Below are positions 1-4,886 of a stretch of 6,093 bases of DNA, piece after piece. Every line of letters begins with the position of its first letter. Position 1 is the first letter of the stretch. The notes under the pieces were generated by a model that was not told the origin of the DNA, made no database searches, and was given only the letters and a program-made list of their open reading frames with translations. The stretch comes from Candidatus Zixiibacteriota bacterium. Lineage in GTDB: Bacteria; Zixibacteria; MSB-5A5; JAABVY01; JAHJOQ01. The stretch is from the NCBI GenBank assembly GCA_024275215.1, contig JAJRZO010000161.1, positions 1 to 6,093 of the forward strand. Reading direction: 5' to 3'. Position numbers and translations under genes: made by a program.

Positions 1-636
1 ATGAAAGCGAATATTCTGGCAATCTGTTTCATAGGACTTGTAATCATCAATGTCGTGCTGTTGGTACAGAATTACCAACTCAAACAGATTCAGATTTCGG
101 AGACACAAGCTCAAGCCATAGATTCATCTTTCGTTTTCACTGCTGACGGCGTCGATCTCGATATCAGAGGTATTTACACTTGTCCTGGACTCGGCGCCTT
201 GTACGCACCTCTTAATGAAAAAGACCAGCCAATAGTTGCGCCACTCACCTTGTCAATCTTCTTTTCTTCGAAATCTTCCTGTCCTTATCGCACGAATGAA
301 GTTCAGGTCTATAAGAGGCTACTACCCGTGCTTCAAGCGCGAGATCAAAATATGGTGGCTATCGTCAATAGATCTGATTCTGCAATTATTTCCGATTCAC
401 TCATTTCGTGGGGATTAGATATCCCGCTCATAGTTCGAGGAATGAATCCGAAGTCCGCTGATTTGACATTTGCACAGTTGGGGTTTTCTGCCATGAATAT
501 GCCATTCAAAGTCATATATGATTCGACTATGACAGCGATTTATATGCGTGGGGCAGACCCCACACCTGAAAGCCAGCATGATTTTGAAGTGGCAGTGCTT
601 CGACTTAGTGAATTAATAGCTGAAGGGAAGTTGTAA
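1..636 (+). CDS. Membrane-anchored thioredoxin-fold (redoxin/TlpA-like) protein with CPYR site
   Basis: This 211-residue protein has one N-terminal hydrophobic helix (about residues 4-23) with a single Lys before it and no obvious cleavage site, so it is probably anchored in the inner membrane with the rest in the periplasm. The soluble part reads as a thioredoxin-like fold. A beta strand (about 82-89) leads into Cys94-Pro-Tyr-Arg97 and a helix, a second strand follows at about 117-123, and Met167-Pro168-Phe169 sits where the cis-proline loop of redoxins is expected, followed by a strand. The second cysteine of the usual CxxC is Arg. Cys61 is the only other extracytoplasmic cysteine; Cys9 lies in the membrane helix. 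Simple TlpA-type dithiol chemistry is therefore unlikely, though a one-Cys, peroxiredoxin-like or Cys61-Cys94 mechanism is possible. It lies upstream of a six-cysteine peptide gene, which hints at a link to disulfide formation or thiol protection; that is inference. The start falls on base 1, so its ribosome-binding site is not visible and the true start could lie further upstream. The fold call is moderately sure and the function is unknown. Confidence 0.72.
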   Translation: MKANILAICFIGLVIINVVLLVQNYQLKQIQISETQAQAIDSSFVFTADGVDLDIRGIYTCPGLGALYAPLNEKDQPIVAPLTLSIFFSSKSSCPYRTNEVQVYKRLLPVLQARDQNMVAIVNRSDSAIISDSLISWGLDIPLIVRGMNPKSADLTFAQLGFSAMNMPFKVIYDSTMTAIYMRGADPTPESQHDFEVAVLRLSELIAEGKL

Positions 637-705
637 AATGTCAAGATGTTTCGAGCGGCAGATTTCCCTTTGCTCAGGATCGTCTCAATTCCCCACGTAA
701 GAGAG

Positions 706-720
706 AAGGAGGAATTATTG
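706..720 (+). promoter_or_regulatory. Strong Shine-Dalgarno (AAGGAGG) with TTG start, out of frame with the six-Cys gene
   Basis: AAGGAGG at 706-712 is followed, after five bases, by a TTG at 718-720. It is the best ribosome-binding site in the first 1.3 kb. Its frame is closed by TAA at 754-756 after 12 codons, in contrast with the long frame that becomes the six-cysteine protein. The site probably marks the true translation start of that protein, with a one-base shift at the CCCC run 748-751 separating the two frames. Confidence 0.55.
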
Positions 721-796
721 AAAAGAGAAAGTTCTTTACAGCAGTTACCCCAATAACTATCTTGATTCACAAGAAGGATATGTCGATTTTATTGGT
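718..796 (+). other. Probable 5' part of the six-Cys gene, split by a one-base frameshift at CCCC (748-751)
   Basis: The frame starting at TTG 718 encodes 11 codons ending in Pro (CCC), then CAA and TAA. If one C of the CCCC run is skipped or removed, translation continues with AAT AAC TAT and runs without a stop into the ATG at 797. This adds about 26 residues to the six-cysteine protein. The joined N-terminus is polar, with no hydrophobic signal segment. The shift could be an assembly or sequencing error in a homopolymer, a genuine inactivating mutation, or a programmed +1 shift, for which CCC-C is a known prone site. The sequence alone does not separate these. Confidence 0.45.
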
Positions 797-1165
797 ATGG
801 AGAATGTTGAAGAAGACTCGATACCACGTCAAGTCTGGGTGCAGTCATTCATGCCTTATTCATGGGACTACATCAGTTGGCCTGTTCGTTCTCCGACAAA
901 TCCACCAGATCCAAATGATCCAGATTCATGGGATTGGAATTCATGGTTTAGATGTACAACAATTGGGACGGGAACGGGTTGTTCAGCAGCCTCAATCGGA
1001 TGCATTATCTCATCTGTTGCTTATCCTTTATGTCTGGGTGTAGGCTGTGCAGCGTCAGCTGTAGGGTCGGCTGTTGGATGTGCGATCGCGGAGATATGGT
1101 CTATGGCTGATGAGGGTCACCCAGATTCAACGTACACATCGCAAGGAGAAAGTGTTTTGAAATGA
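797..1165 (+). CDS. Six-cysteine, Gly/Ala-rich small protein, halocin C8-like peptide candidate
   Basis: From the ATG at 797 the product is 122 residues. It starts with an acidic and aromatic segment (about 1-30), then has a Pro/Asp/Trp-rich linker (29-50). A Gly/Ala/Ser-rich hydrophobic core with six cysteines follows (53, 62, 69, 79, 84 and 95), and the tail after residue 101 is polar. Six cysteines allow three disulfides. The core pattern of GCSAA, a Cys, a Pro-containing turn, then LGVGC and a Cys-Ala-Ile helix followed by MADE resembles, from memory, the mature part of the archaeal peptide antibiotic halocin C8 and related bacterial domains; this is a pattern match, not an alignment. No signal peptide is visible in the ATG form. 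The frame is open upstream to 722 without a start codon and there is no good ribosome-binding site before 797, so the true N-terminus probably comes from the TTG at 718 through a frameshift, giving about 148 residues. The stop overlaps the next gene. Function, secretion route and activity are unproven. Confidence 0.6.
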   Translation: MENVEEDSIPRQVWVQSFMPYSWDYISWPVRSPTNPPDPNDPDSWDWNSWFRCTTIGTGTGCSAASIGCIISSVAYPLCLGVGCAASAVGSAVGCAIAEIWSMADEGHPDSTYTSQGESVLK

Positions 1166-1281
1166 AATCCGAATCAAGAATCAGAGAATGGGGTCGCAGA
1201 CACCCAATCGTTGTGATTTTTGCTGCTTTCTTTGTTGGAGGGCTTGTATTCGGGCTCATGTCCAACATGTTATGCAGTTAG
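1162..1281 (+). CDS. 39-residue single-pass membrane peptide overlapping the six-Cys gene
   Basis: This small gene starts with the ATG inside the ATGA overlap at the end of the six-cysteine gene and ends at TAG 1279-1281. Its product has a basic N-terminus (about residues 1-14, with Lys2, Arg6, Arg8, Arg12 and Arg13) and one hydrophobic helix (about 15-33) containing a Gly-Gly-x-x-x-Gly packing motif. It ends with a short tail carrying a single Cys38. The positive-inside rule places the N-terminus in the cytoplasm. AAGGAGA at 1143-1149 lies 12 bases before the ATG, which is long for a Shine-Dalgarno, but the stop-start overlap makes translational coupling likely. Small basic one-helix proteins next to peptide-antibiotic genes are often immunity proteins, so that is a candidate role, and an export accessory is another. 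It is unrecognised by sequence, and short length makes a chance open frame possible, though the overlap, codon sense and clear helix argue for a real gene. Confidence 0.55.
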   Translation: MKSESRIREWGRRHPIVVIFAAFFVGGLVFGLMSNMLCS

Positions 1282-1518
1282 CTTGAGTTATTATGGAAGG
1301 CAGGTGTCCTGCTGAATACCTGCCTCCTAATCTTAAGCGTTACCCAAAAATCCTGGTTAGTAGATTATTGAGCGTCTGAAGTTTTTTCGATTGAAGAGAA
1401 ACAGGTATATCCGGAAATCGCTGAACTGATAATAATGCGTAACAGCGAGTGATAGATATGTTAGGATTTGTCATTGTCTAATCTTTGACTGAGTCTCCAT
1501 GGGATTCTACTCAGCAGA
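1282..1518. other. Intergenic region with hairpins before the two-helix membrane protein
   Basis: No coding frame is supported here. After the terminator at 1298-1325 there is an inverted repeat TCGCTG (1418-1423) with CAGCGA (1443-1448), separated by 19 bases. The mutually exclusive structures at 1489-1527 then overlap the start of the next gene. No clear -35/-10 pair was seen, although the next gene needs a promoter if the terminator works. Confidence 0.4.
1298..1325 (+). terminator. Hairpin terminator after the six-Cys cassette
   Basis: AGGCAGGT (1298-1305) and ACCTGCCT (1318-1325) are exact inverted repeats. Two further pairs (G1306-T1317 and T1307-A1316) leave an eight-base loop. It lies 16 bases after the stop of the 39-residue gene. 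The following bases hold only a broken T-rich stretch, so termination may be partial. Confidence 0.5.
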
Positions 1519-1527
1519 GTGGAATCC
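1502..1527 (+). promoter_or_regulatory. Eleven-pair hairpin covering the GTG start at 1519
   Basis: GGATTCTACTC (1502-1512) pairs with GAGTGGAATCC (1517-1527), with one G-T wobble, around an AGCA loop. The GTG start of the 90-residue frame lies in the 3' arm. No T-run follows, so it is not an intrinsic terminator. CTGAGT at 1489-1494 is exactly complementary to ACTCAG at 1509-1514, and that pairing would break this hairpin, so two alternative structures exist. It could control translation, or it could mean that the gene starts further downstream. Confidence 0.4.
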
Positions 1528-1791
1528 ATTGCAGTTGAAAGGTGTTTTTTGTATCCGGCATTATTATTTGCATGTTTGCTCTTGGACATTGCAGGGATCG
1601 TGTGTATTGTTGTTGCCCTCAGTTATAGAACTGAGAAGCATCCGGGTATTATGAGCTTCAGCCCTCGAAACTGGATTCCGGTGTGGAAAATGCAGTCATG
1701 GTACACTCCAAAGGGCTATTGGCTCAATCTGATCGGTATCAGCATGGTTGTACTGTCCGCCACTGTATATTTGATATACCATTATATTTAA
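1519..1791 (+). CDS. Small two-helix membrane protein, unrecognised
   Basis: The 90-residue frame has two predicted membrane helices (about residues 12-35 and 68-88) joined by a polar loop rich in aromatic and basic residues (36-67, with Trp52, Trp56, Trp61 and Trp68). The charge pattern puts the loop on the cytoplasmic side. The start is uncertain. GTG at 1519 lies inside a strong hairpin with no Shine-Dalgarno. TTG at 1549 is preceded by GAAAGGTG four bases upstream and would give an 80-residue protein beginning just before the first helix, which I find more likely. The protein matches no family I can name with confidence. It stands alone between two terminator-like hairpins. Coherent helices and a typical amino-acid composition support a real gene. 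Confidence 0.5.
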   Translation: MESIAVERCFLYPALLFACLLLDIAGIVCIVVALSYRTEKHPGIMSFSPRNWIPVWKMQSWYTPKGYWLNLIGISMVVLSATVYLIYHYI

Positions 1792-1810
1792 TCCTTCATT
1801 ATTGAAACAC

Positions 1811-1831
1811 ACAGGTCCCCCCGACACCTGT
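1811..1831 (+). terminator. Short hairpin after the two-helix protein gene
   Basis: ACAGGT (1811-1816) and ACCTGT (1826-1831) form a six-pair stem around a C-rich nine-base loop, 20 bases after the stop at 1791. There is no T-run, so terminator function is uncertain. Its stem resembles the one at 1298-1325. Confidence 0.3.
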
Positions 1832-1869
1832 CGATTGACTTCGCAGGAGTGAGGCATTTCTGCGCTACT

Positions 1870-1878
1870 TGCTATAAT
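1870..1878 (+). promoter_or_regulatory. Extended -10 promoter-like element (TGCTATAAT)
   Basis: A perfect TATAAT at 1873-1878 is preceded by TG at 1870-1871, the extended -10 pattern of housekeeping sigma factors. No good -35 lies at 16-18 bases, where the sequence is TGAGGC. It would read rightward into the non-coding stretch before the PorV-like gene, giving a leader of about 510 bases. Confidence 0.3.
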
Positions 1879-2397
1879 CACGCAAATTCAAAAAGAATCA
1901 GTTACAACTCAACTTTTTTGTTGATTCTGTTATTAAACATTCTTAAACTGGCCCAAATACTACGGATGGGTCGAGTCGATTCGGCGGCTACGACACGATT
2001 GTTCTTACTTGGTTGACACCGAACGTAGAAATTACATCGCAATTGTAGGAGTTGAAATCATTTGTGAAGAATATGATCAGCATGAGTTAAGTTATTAGGG
2101 GAGAAGGAGGTTTCCGACAGTTTTGTGAGACACCCCCATAGATTGTTCAGAAAGATGGCTTCTTTTTGAAACAGGGCGAGAGGGCTGTGAAACGTACTAC
2201 GTACTTTTCTCGCCAAATGGGCAAAGGAAAATTGCGAGCTATCGCATTCATTAACAGGAAGTTAGACTTGTTCATCAAGCACCAGGAACAAGACCCTGTC
2301 ACAGTTGAGAGAGTGATTCTGTCACTCGGCAAGCCCGTTGCGATGTTTTGTGGTGAATACGGGACTCAAAACGCTTAACATCGCAGGGGTCAACGTC

Positions 2398-3354
2398 ATG
2401 GGGACTTGGAAACATTTCCGACCAGTTTTGGTCGCATTCATAATCGTTATTATTCTGTGCGCATTTTCTTCCGCAGCAAACGCACAGTTTTATTCTACCG
2501 GTCAGGCAGGAACATCTTCAGCGGCATTCCTGCGCACCGGAGTAGGTGCGCGTGCAATGTCGATGGGAGGAGCTTTTGTAGCCGTTGCTGACGATGCAAC
2601 TGCCGGCTACTGGAATTCCGCAGGGTTGGCTCAATTTGATGGGCCGGAAGTCAGCTTTACACACAGTAAATTATATCAGGACATCAGCTTAGAGTATTTC
2701 TCCGCGGGATTTCCGCTGACTGAGTCTGTTGTTCTCGGAATTGGCGCAACTTATCTTAATTATGGTTCATTTGAGGGATACGATCTCGATAATCAGCCAT
2801 CCGGATCATATTCGGCTAACGCGATGGTGATTTCATCCTCGGTAGGTATTGGTCTGACCGAGCGCTTCAGCATCGGACTTACAGGTAAGTTCCTAAGTGA
2901 GAAACTTGATCAATCTACAGCCAATAGTTATGCCTTTGATGTGGGTGCTTTGTACAGGACTGGCAGGATTTCCTTTGGTTCGCAGGTGAGCAATATCGGG
3001 ACAGGACTAAAGTACAAAAATGATAAATTCCCGTTGCCGACATCAATCAGCGCAGGAATAGCCATGACTCTGCTCGACAACAAACTCCGGATTGCGACAG
3101 ATATTTCCAAGCCGAATGATAACGCAGCTTCGATCCATCAGGGACTCGAATACTGCTATGAAAACACGATTTTCATGCGAACAGGCTATAACCACAGATT
3201 TACGGATTTCGAATCCGGTCAGTCAACAGGCATGACTTTCGGTGCCGGAATCCGTCATGCTTCAAGTGAGATTGATTACTCTTACATGCCCGATGACAGA
3301 TTCGGCGACATGCACCGAATAAGTTTCAGACTTCGTTTCGGTGGAGCAGAGTAG
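2398..3354 (+). CDS. PorV/PorQ-family outer-membrane beta-barrel protein
   Basis: From the ATG at 2398 the product is 318 residues and starts with a clear signal peptide: a basic N-terminus, a hydrophobic core at about 9-24, and Ala-Asn-Ala at 27-29 for cleavage before Gln30. The mature start carries the family signature, GVGARAMSMGGAF at about 48-60, then VADDATAGYWNSAGLA. The usual Asn-Pro-Ala-Gly is Asn-Ser-Ala-Gly here. The rest is a run of amphipathic strands alternating with Gly/Ser/Asn turns, ending in a strand of the type HRISFRLRF, as expected for a membrane barrel. Related proteins (UPF0164, PorV, PorQ) sit in the outer membrane; PorV of Bacteroidota serves the type IX secretion system, but no other secretion gene is visible here, so that role is not claimed. 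The frame is open upstream to a TTG at 2338, but ATG 2398 gives the proper signal peptide and has GCAGGGG 6 bases or more upstream. The family call is firm. Confidence 0.85.
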   Translation: MGTWKHFRPVLVAFIIVIILCAFSSAANAQFYSTGQAGTSSAAFLRTGVGARAMSMGGAFVAVADDATAGYWNSAGLAQFDGPEVSFTHSKLYQDISLEYFSAGFPLTESVVLGIGATYLNYGSFEGYDLDNQPSGSYSANAMVISSSVGIGLTERFSIGLTGKFLSEKLDQSTANSYAFDVGALYRTGRISFGSQVSNIGTGLKYKNDKFPLPTSISAGIAMTLLDNKLRIATDISKPNDNAASIHQGLEYCYENTIFMRTGYNHRFTDFESGQSTGMTFGAGIRHASSEIDYSYMPDDRFGDMHRISFRLRFGGAE

Positions 3355-3442
3355 AGACCTGCCTGAGCATCTTTCTTAACTGTCTTATCTCAGTATTATC
3401 CAAAGAGTTACGATTCCTTCGATAATAAATTCACGCAGTAGG

Positions 3443-3470
3443 ATGCAGGCTGTTGTGCAACAGGGTGCAT
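3443..3470 (+). terminator. 28-base dyad, possible PorV terminator or operator
   Basis: The element reads ATGCA-GG-CTGTTG-TG-CAACAG-GG-TGCAT. Both the outer 5-base arms (3443-3447 and 3466-3470) and the inner 6-base arms (3450-3455 and 3458-3463) are exact inverted repeats. As RNA it forms a five-pair inner stem with a GUGC loop, a GG/GG internal mismatch and a five-pair outer stem. A T-rich stretch with five consecutive Ts follows within 15 bases. It lies about 90 bases after the PorV-like stop. Terminator and protein-binding site are both possible. Confidence 0.4.
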
Positions 3471-3558
3471 AGTTATTGTTTTTCTGTGCAGTATAATGCC
3501 ATTTGATCTTGTATTCCACCTTGGTTTTAGAGAACACAAGCATCTTCCATGACTGAGC

Positions 3559-3575
3559 AATAGTGAGACACTATT
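3559..3575 (+). repeat. Perfect inverted repeat AATAGTG-AGA-CACTATT
   Basis: Seven-base arms (3559-3565 and 3569-3575) are exact reverse complements around AGA. It lies about 225 bases before the sugar transferase start. The size and AT content fit a repressor half-site pair or a short hairpin; function is inferred only. Confidence 0.35.
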
Positions 3576-3599
3576 TCGCCTAAACTAATCTATTGCATG

Positions 3600-3614
3600 A
3601 TAATAGCTTATTAT
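3600..3614 (+). repeat. Inverted repeat ATAATA-GCT-TATTAT
   Basis: Six-base arms (3600-3605 and 3609-3614) are exact reverse complements. It is AT-only in the arms and 25 bases after the dyad at 3559-3575. It may be part of a promoter or operator region, but simple AT content makes chance more likely than for its neighbour. Confidence 0.25.
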
Positions 3615-3800
3615 AGTGGACCGTATCAATCCGCTATCTGCCGTTTCTCTCCTTAAAAAATCGACAGTTGCGATAAGTGGGCAACTCATTTGCTTAATCC
3701 TAAGGCAAGTTAGCAATTGTACATCTCAACGTACACGCAAGGGAGAGCACCAGACCACATGTTAACTCATCACAGCTCAAATCACTCCAGAAAGGACGTG

Positions 3801-4715
3801 ATGAGTAAGAACAGCTTCCTGACTTATCGCCAGGGGCTGAGTCTGACTATTCCGGGATCATCTCAGGCAGCGGTAAGATCGCCCTGGGCGTATCGTACTG
3901 ACGGCTTCAGAAGATTCCGCAAGAGTATTCTCAGACTCGGTGCATCCCTCAATTATACTGTGAGAGACCTGATTCTTTCAAATATGATTATTCTGGCTTT
4001 TTTCGCATATTCAGCCGCTATACCAAGAATTAAATCCGTAGCGTCAACAGAGTGGCTTGGTTCCGCTGCAAAAAGAACTGTTGACATTATAAGTTCGTTC
4101 CTGGGCCTGATCCTGCTGATGCCGTTGTTTATGCTGGTTGCAATTGCCATCAAACTTGATTCAGAGGGACCTGTGTTTTTTGCGCAATTGCGAGTCGGCA
4201 GGAACAGGCGGAGGGGCGACCGCAGCTCTGTACAAATTCTTCCCCGAGGGCGAGACAGACGCAGAGAGGATACTTACGGGCAGCCGTTCTATGTCCTGAA
4301 ATTCCGCAGCATGGTTCACAATGCCGAGAAAAGAAGTGGTCCGATATGGGCATCAAAAAACGATCCCCGTGTCACGAGAGTCGGTGCATTTCTTCGCAGG
4401 ACACGCATAGATGAGTTACCGCAGCTAATAAATGTCCTGATTGGAAATATGAGCCTTGTCGGTCCACGACAGGAACGACCTGTATTCGTCGAATCCCTTT
4501 CCAACGATATCGAGGAATACCGCAGCAGGCTTAATGTCAAGCCCGGTATTACGGGACTGGCACAGGTTATCGGCGGATATGACACTTCTGTTTCGAGTGT
4601 CAGAACCAAGGTGAAACATGATCTGCAGTATATCCGTAACTGGAGCCTCGCTCAGGATTTGAAGATTTTGCTCAGAACTGTACTTGTGGTGATTACAGGA
4701 AAGGGCGCTTTTTAG
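3801..4715 (+). CDS. Polyprenyl-phosphate sugar-1-phosphate transferase (WbaP/PglC-type catalytic domain)
   Basis: The product transfers a sugar-1-phosphate from a nucleotide sugar to undecaprenyl phosphate at the inner membrane, the first step of exopolysaccharide, capsule or O-antigen units; the sugar cannot be read from sequence. With ATG 3801 it has 304 residues. A hydrophobic segment (about 52-74) is followed by the family core: KRTVDIISSFLGL with the re-entrant helix (91-117), then EGPVFFAQLRVGRN. KFRSM (167-171), RRTRIDELPQ with the Asp204-Glu205 catalytic pair, MSLVGPRQERP (217-227) and KPGITGLAQV (247-256) come next. Between RVGRN and YVLKFRSM there is an Arg-rich insert of about 25 residues (136-160). 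The four-helix and CoA-binding-like N-terminus of full WbaP/WcaJ proteins is absent. ATG 3801 is preferred because AAAGGA lies four bases upstream; TTG 3717 or ATG 3759 would add 28 or 14 residues. No glycosyltransferase neighbours are visible, and a strong terminator follows, so it looks monocistronic. Confidence 0.9.
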   Translation: MSKNSFLTYRQGLSLTIPGSSQAAVRSPWAYRTDGFRRFRKSILRLGASLNYTVRDLILSNMIILAFFAYSAAIPRIKSVASTEWLGSAAKRTVDIISSFLGLILLMPLFMLVAIAIKLDSEGPVFFAQLRVGRNRRRGDRSSVQILPRGRDRRREDTYGQPFYVLKFRSMVHNAEKRSGPIWASKNDPRVTRVGAFLRRTRIDELPQLINVLIGNMSLVGPRQERPVFVESLSNDIEEYRSRLNVKPGITGLAQVIGGYDTSVSSVRTKVKHDLQYIRNWSLAQDLKILLRTVLVVITGKGAF

Positions 4716-4732
4716 ATTTTTCCTGGTGCTGA

Positions 4733-4773
4733 CGGAAGCCGGATTGTTTATTCGATCCGGCTTTCGTTTTTTT
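4733..4773 (+). terminator. Strong intrinsic terminator after the sugar transferase
   Basis: AAGCCGGAT (4736-4744) and ATCCGGCTT (4755-4763) are exact inverted repeats, extended outward by three pairs (C4733-G4766, G4734-C4765 and a G-T wobble). The ten-base loop is followed at once by seven Ts (4767-4773). It begins 18 bases after the stop at 4715. Confidence 0.92.
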
Positions 4774-4802
4774 GATCTAAAATGATGCGAGCAGTATTTT
4801 TG

Positions 4803-4832
4803 TTGCATTGAGCATTAACCAACTCTTATATT
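4803..4832 (+). promoter_or_regulatory. Weak promoter-like pair before the PEGA gene
   Basis: TTGCAT (4803-4808) and TATATT (4827-4832) are 18 bases apart, about 55 bases before the ATG at 4887 and just after the terminator. Both boxes are imperfect, but the position fits a promoter for the two-gene envelope operon that follows. Confidence 0.3.
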
Positions 4833-4886
4833 TCGCCGAAAATCATTGTAGTAATGGTATGAACAAGGAAGTTCTGGAGTGTCAGA

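Larger units (their letters stand above)
1792..2397. other. 606-base gene-poor stretch, possible coding remnants
   Basis: No convincing gene is present. It holds a short hairpin (1811-1831), a TATAAT (1873-1878) and an AT-rich inverted repeat AGAATCA (1894-1900) with TGATTCT (1922-1928). An orphan Shine-Dalgarno-like AGAAGGAGG (2102-2110) has no useful start after it. A six-pair hairpin GAGTGA (2311-2316) with TCACTC (2322-2327) lies about 70 bases before the PorV-like start. Stop-bounded frames of 30-40 codons without starts (for example 1947-2048 and 2129-2250) have protein-like composition and may be decayed coding sequence. A 70-codon frame at 2166-2378 begins with TTG but has no ribosome-binding site. 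Confidence 0.4.
3355..3800. other. Dyad-rich non-coding region before the sugar transferase
   Basis: No gene is supported in these 446 bases. Perfect or near-perfect inverted repeats occur at 3443-3470, 3559-3575, 3600-3614, 3666-3686 and 3718-3735. A TATAAT at 3492-3497 has no matching -35. The last part could be coding if the sugar transferase starts at TTG 3717 or ATG 3759 rather than ATG 3801. The density of dyads suggests operator sites or a structured leader, but no known riboswitch motif was recognised. Confidence 0.4.

Noticed and set aside
236..418. 60-codon frame inside the thioredoxin-fold gene
   Set aside because: It is a shadow frame without a ribosome-binding site or plausible protein features.
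638..700. 20-codon frame starting with ATG just after the first gene's stop
   Set aside because: It is too short, has no recognisable feature and no good ribosome-binding site; chance is likely.
762..1043. 93-codon frame starting at TTG 762, overlapping the six-Cys gene
   Set aside because: It has no ribosome-binding site, and its His/Gln-rich sequence is the +1 shadow of a frame with a clear cysteine pattern.
1129..1150. Similarity of CAACGTACAC plus GCAAGG-AGA here and at 3727-3747
   Set aside because: The shared run is about 10 bases with a gap and lies in unrelated contexts, one coding and one not; chance is the simpler reading.
2166..2378. 70-codon frame with TTG start before the PorV-like gene
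   Set aside because: It has no Shine-Dalgarno, no recognisable motif and other frames across it look equally protein-like.
2398..3354. Type IX secretion system assignment for the PorV-like protein
   Set aside because: The family is wider than type IX secretion, and no other Por/Gld component or C-terminal sorting domain is visible in the window.
3355..3800. Cyclic-di-GMP or other known riboswitch before the sugar transferase
   Set aside because: The conserved core motifs of the classes I know were not found by eye.
4316..4808. Minus-strand frames opposite the sugar transferase
   Set aside because: They are antisense shadows of a gene with a firm family match, and one crosses a strong terminator.
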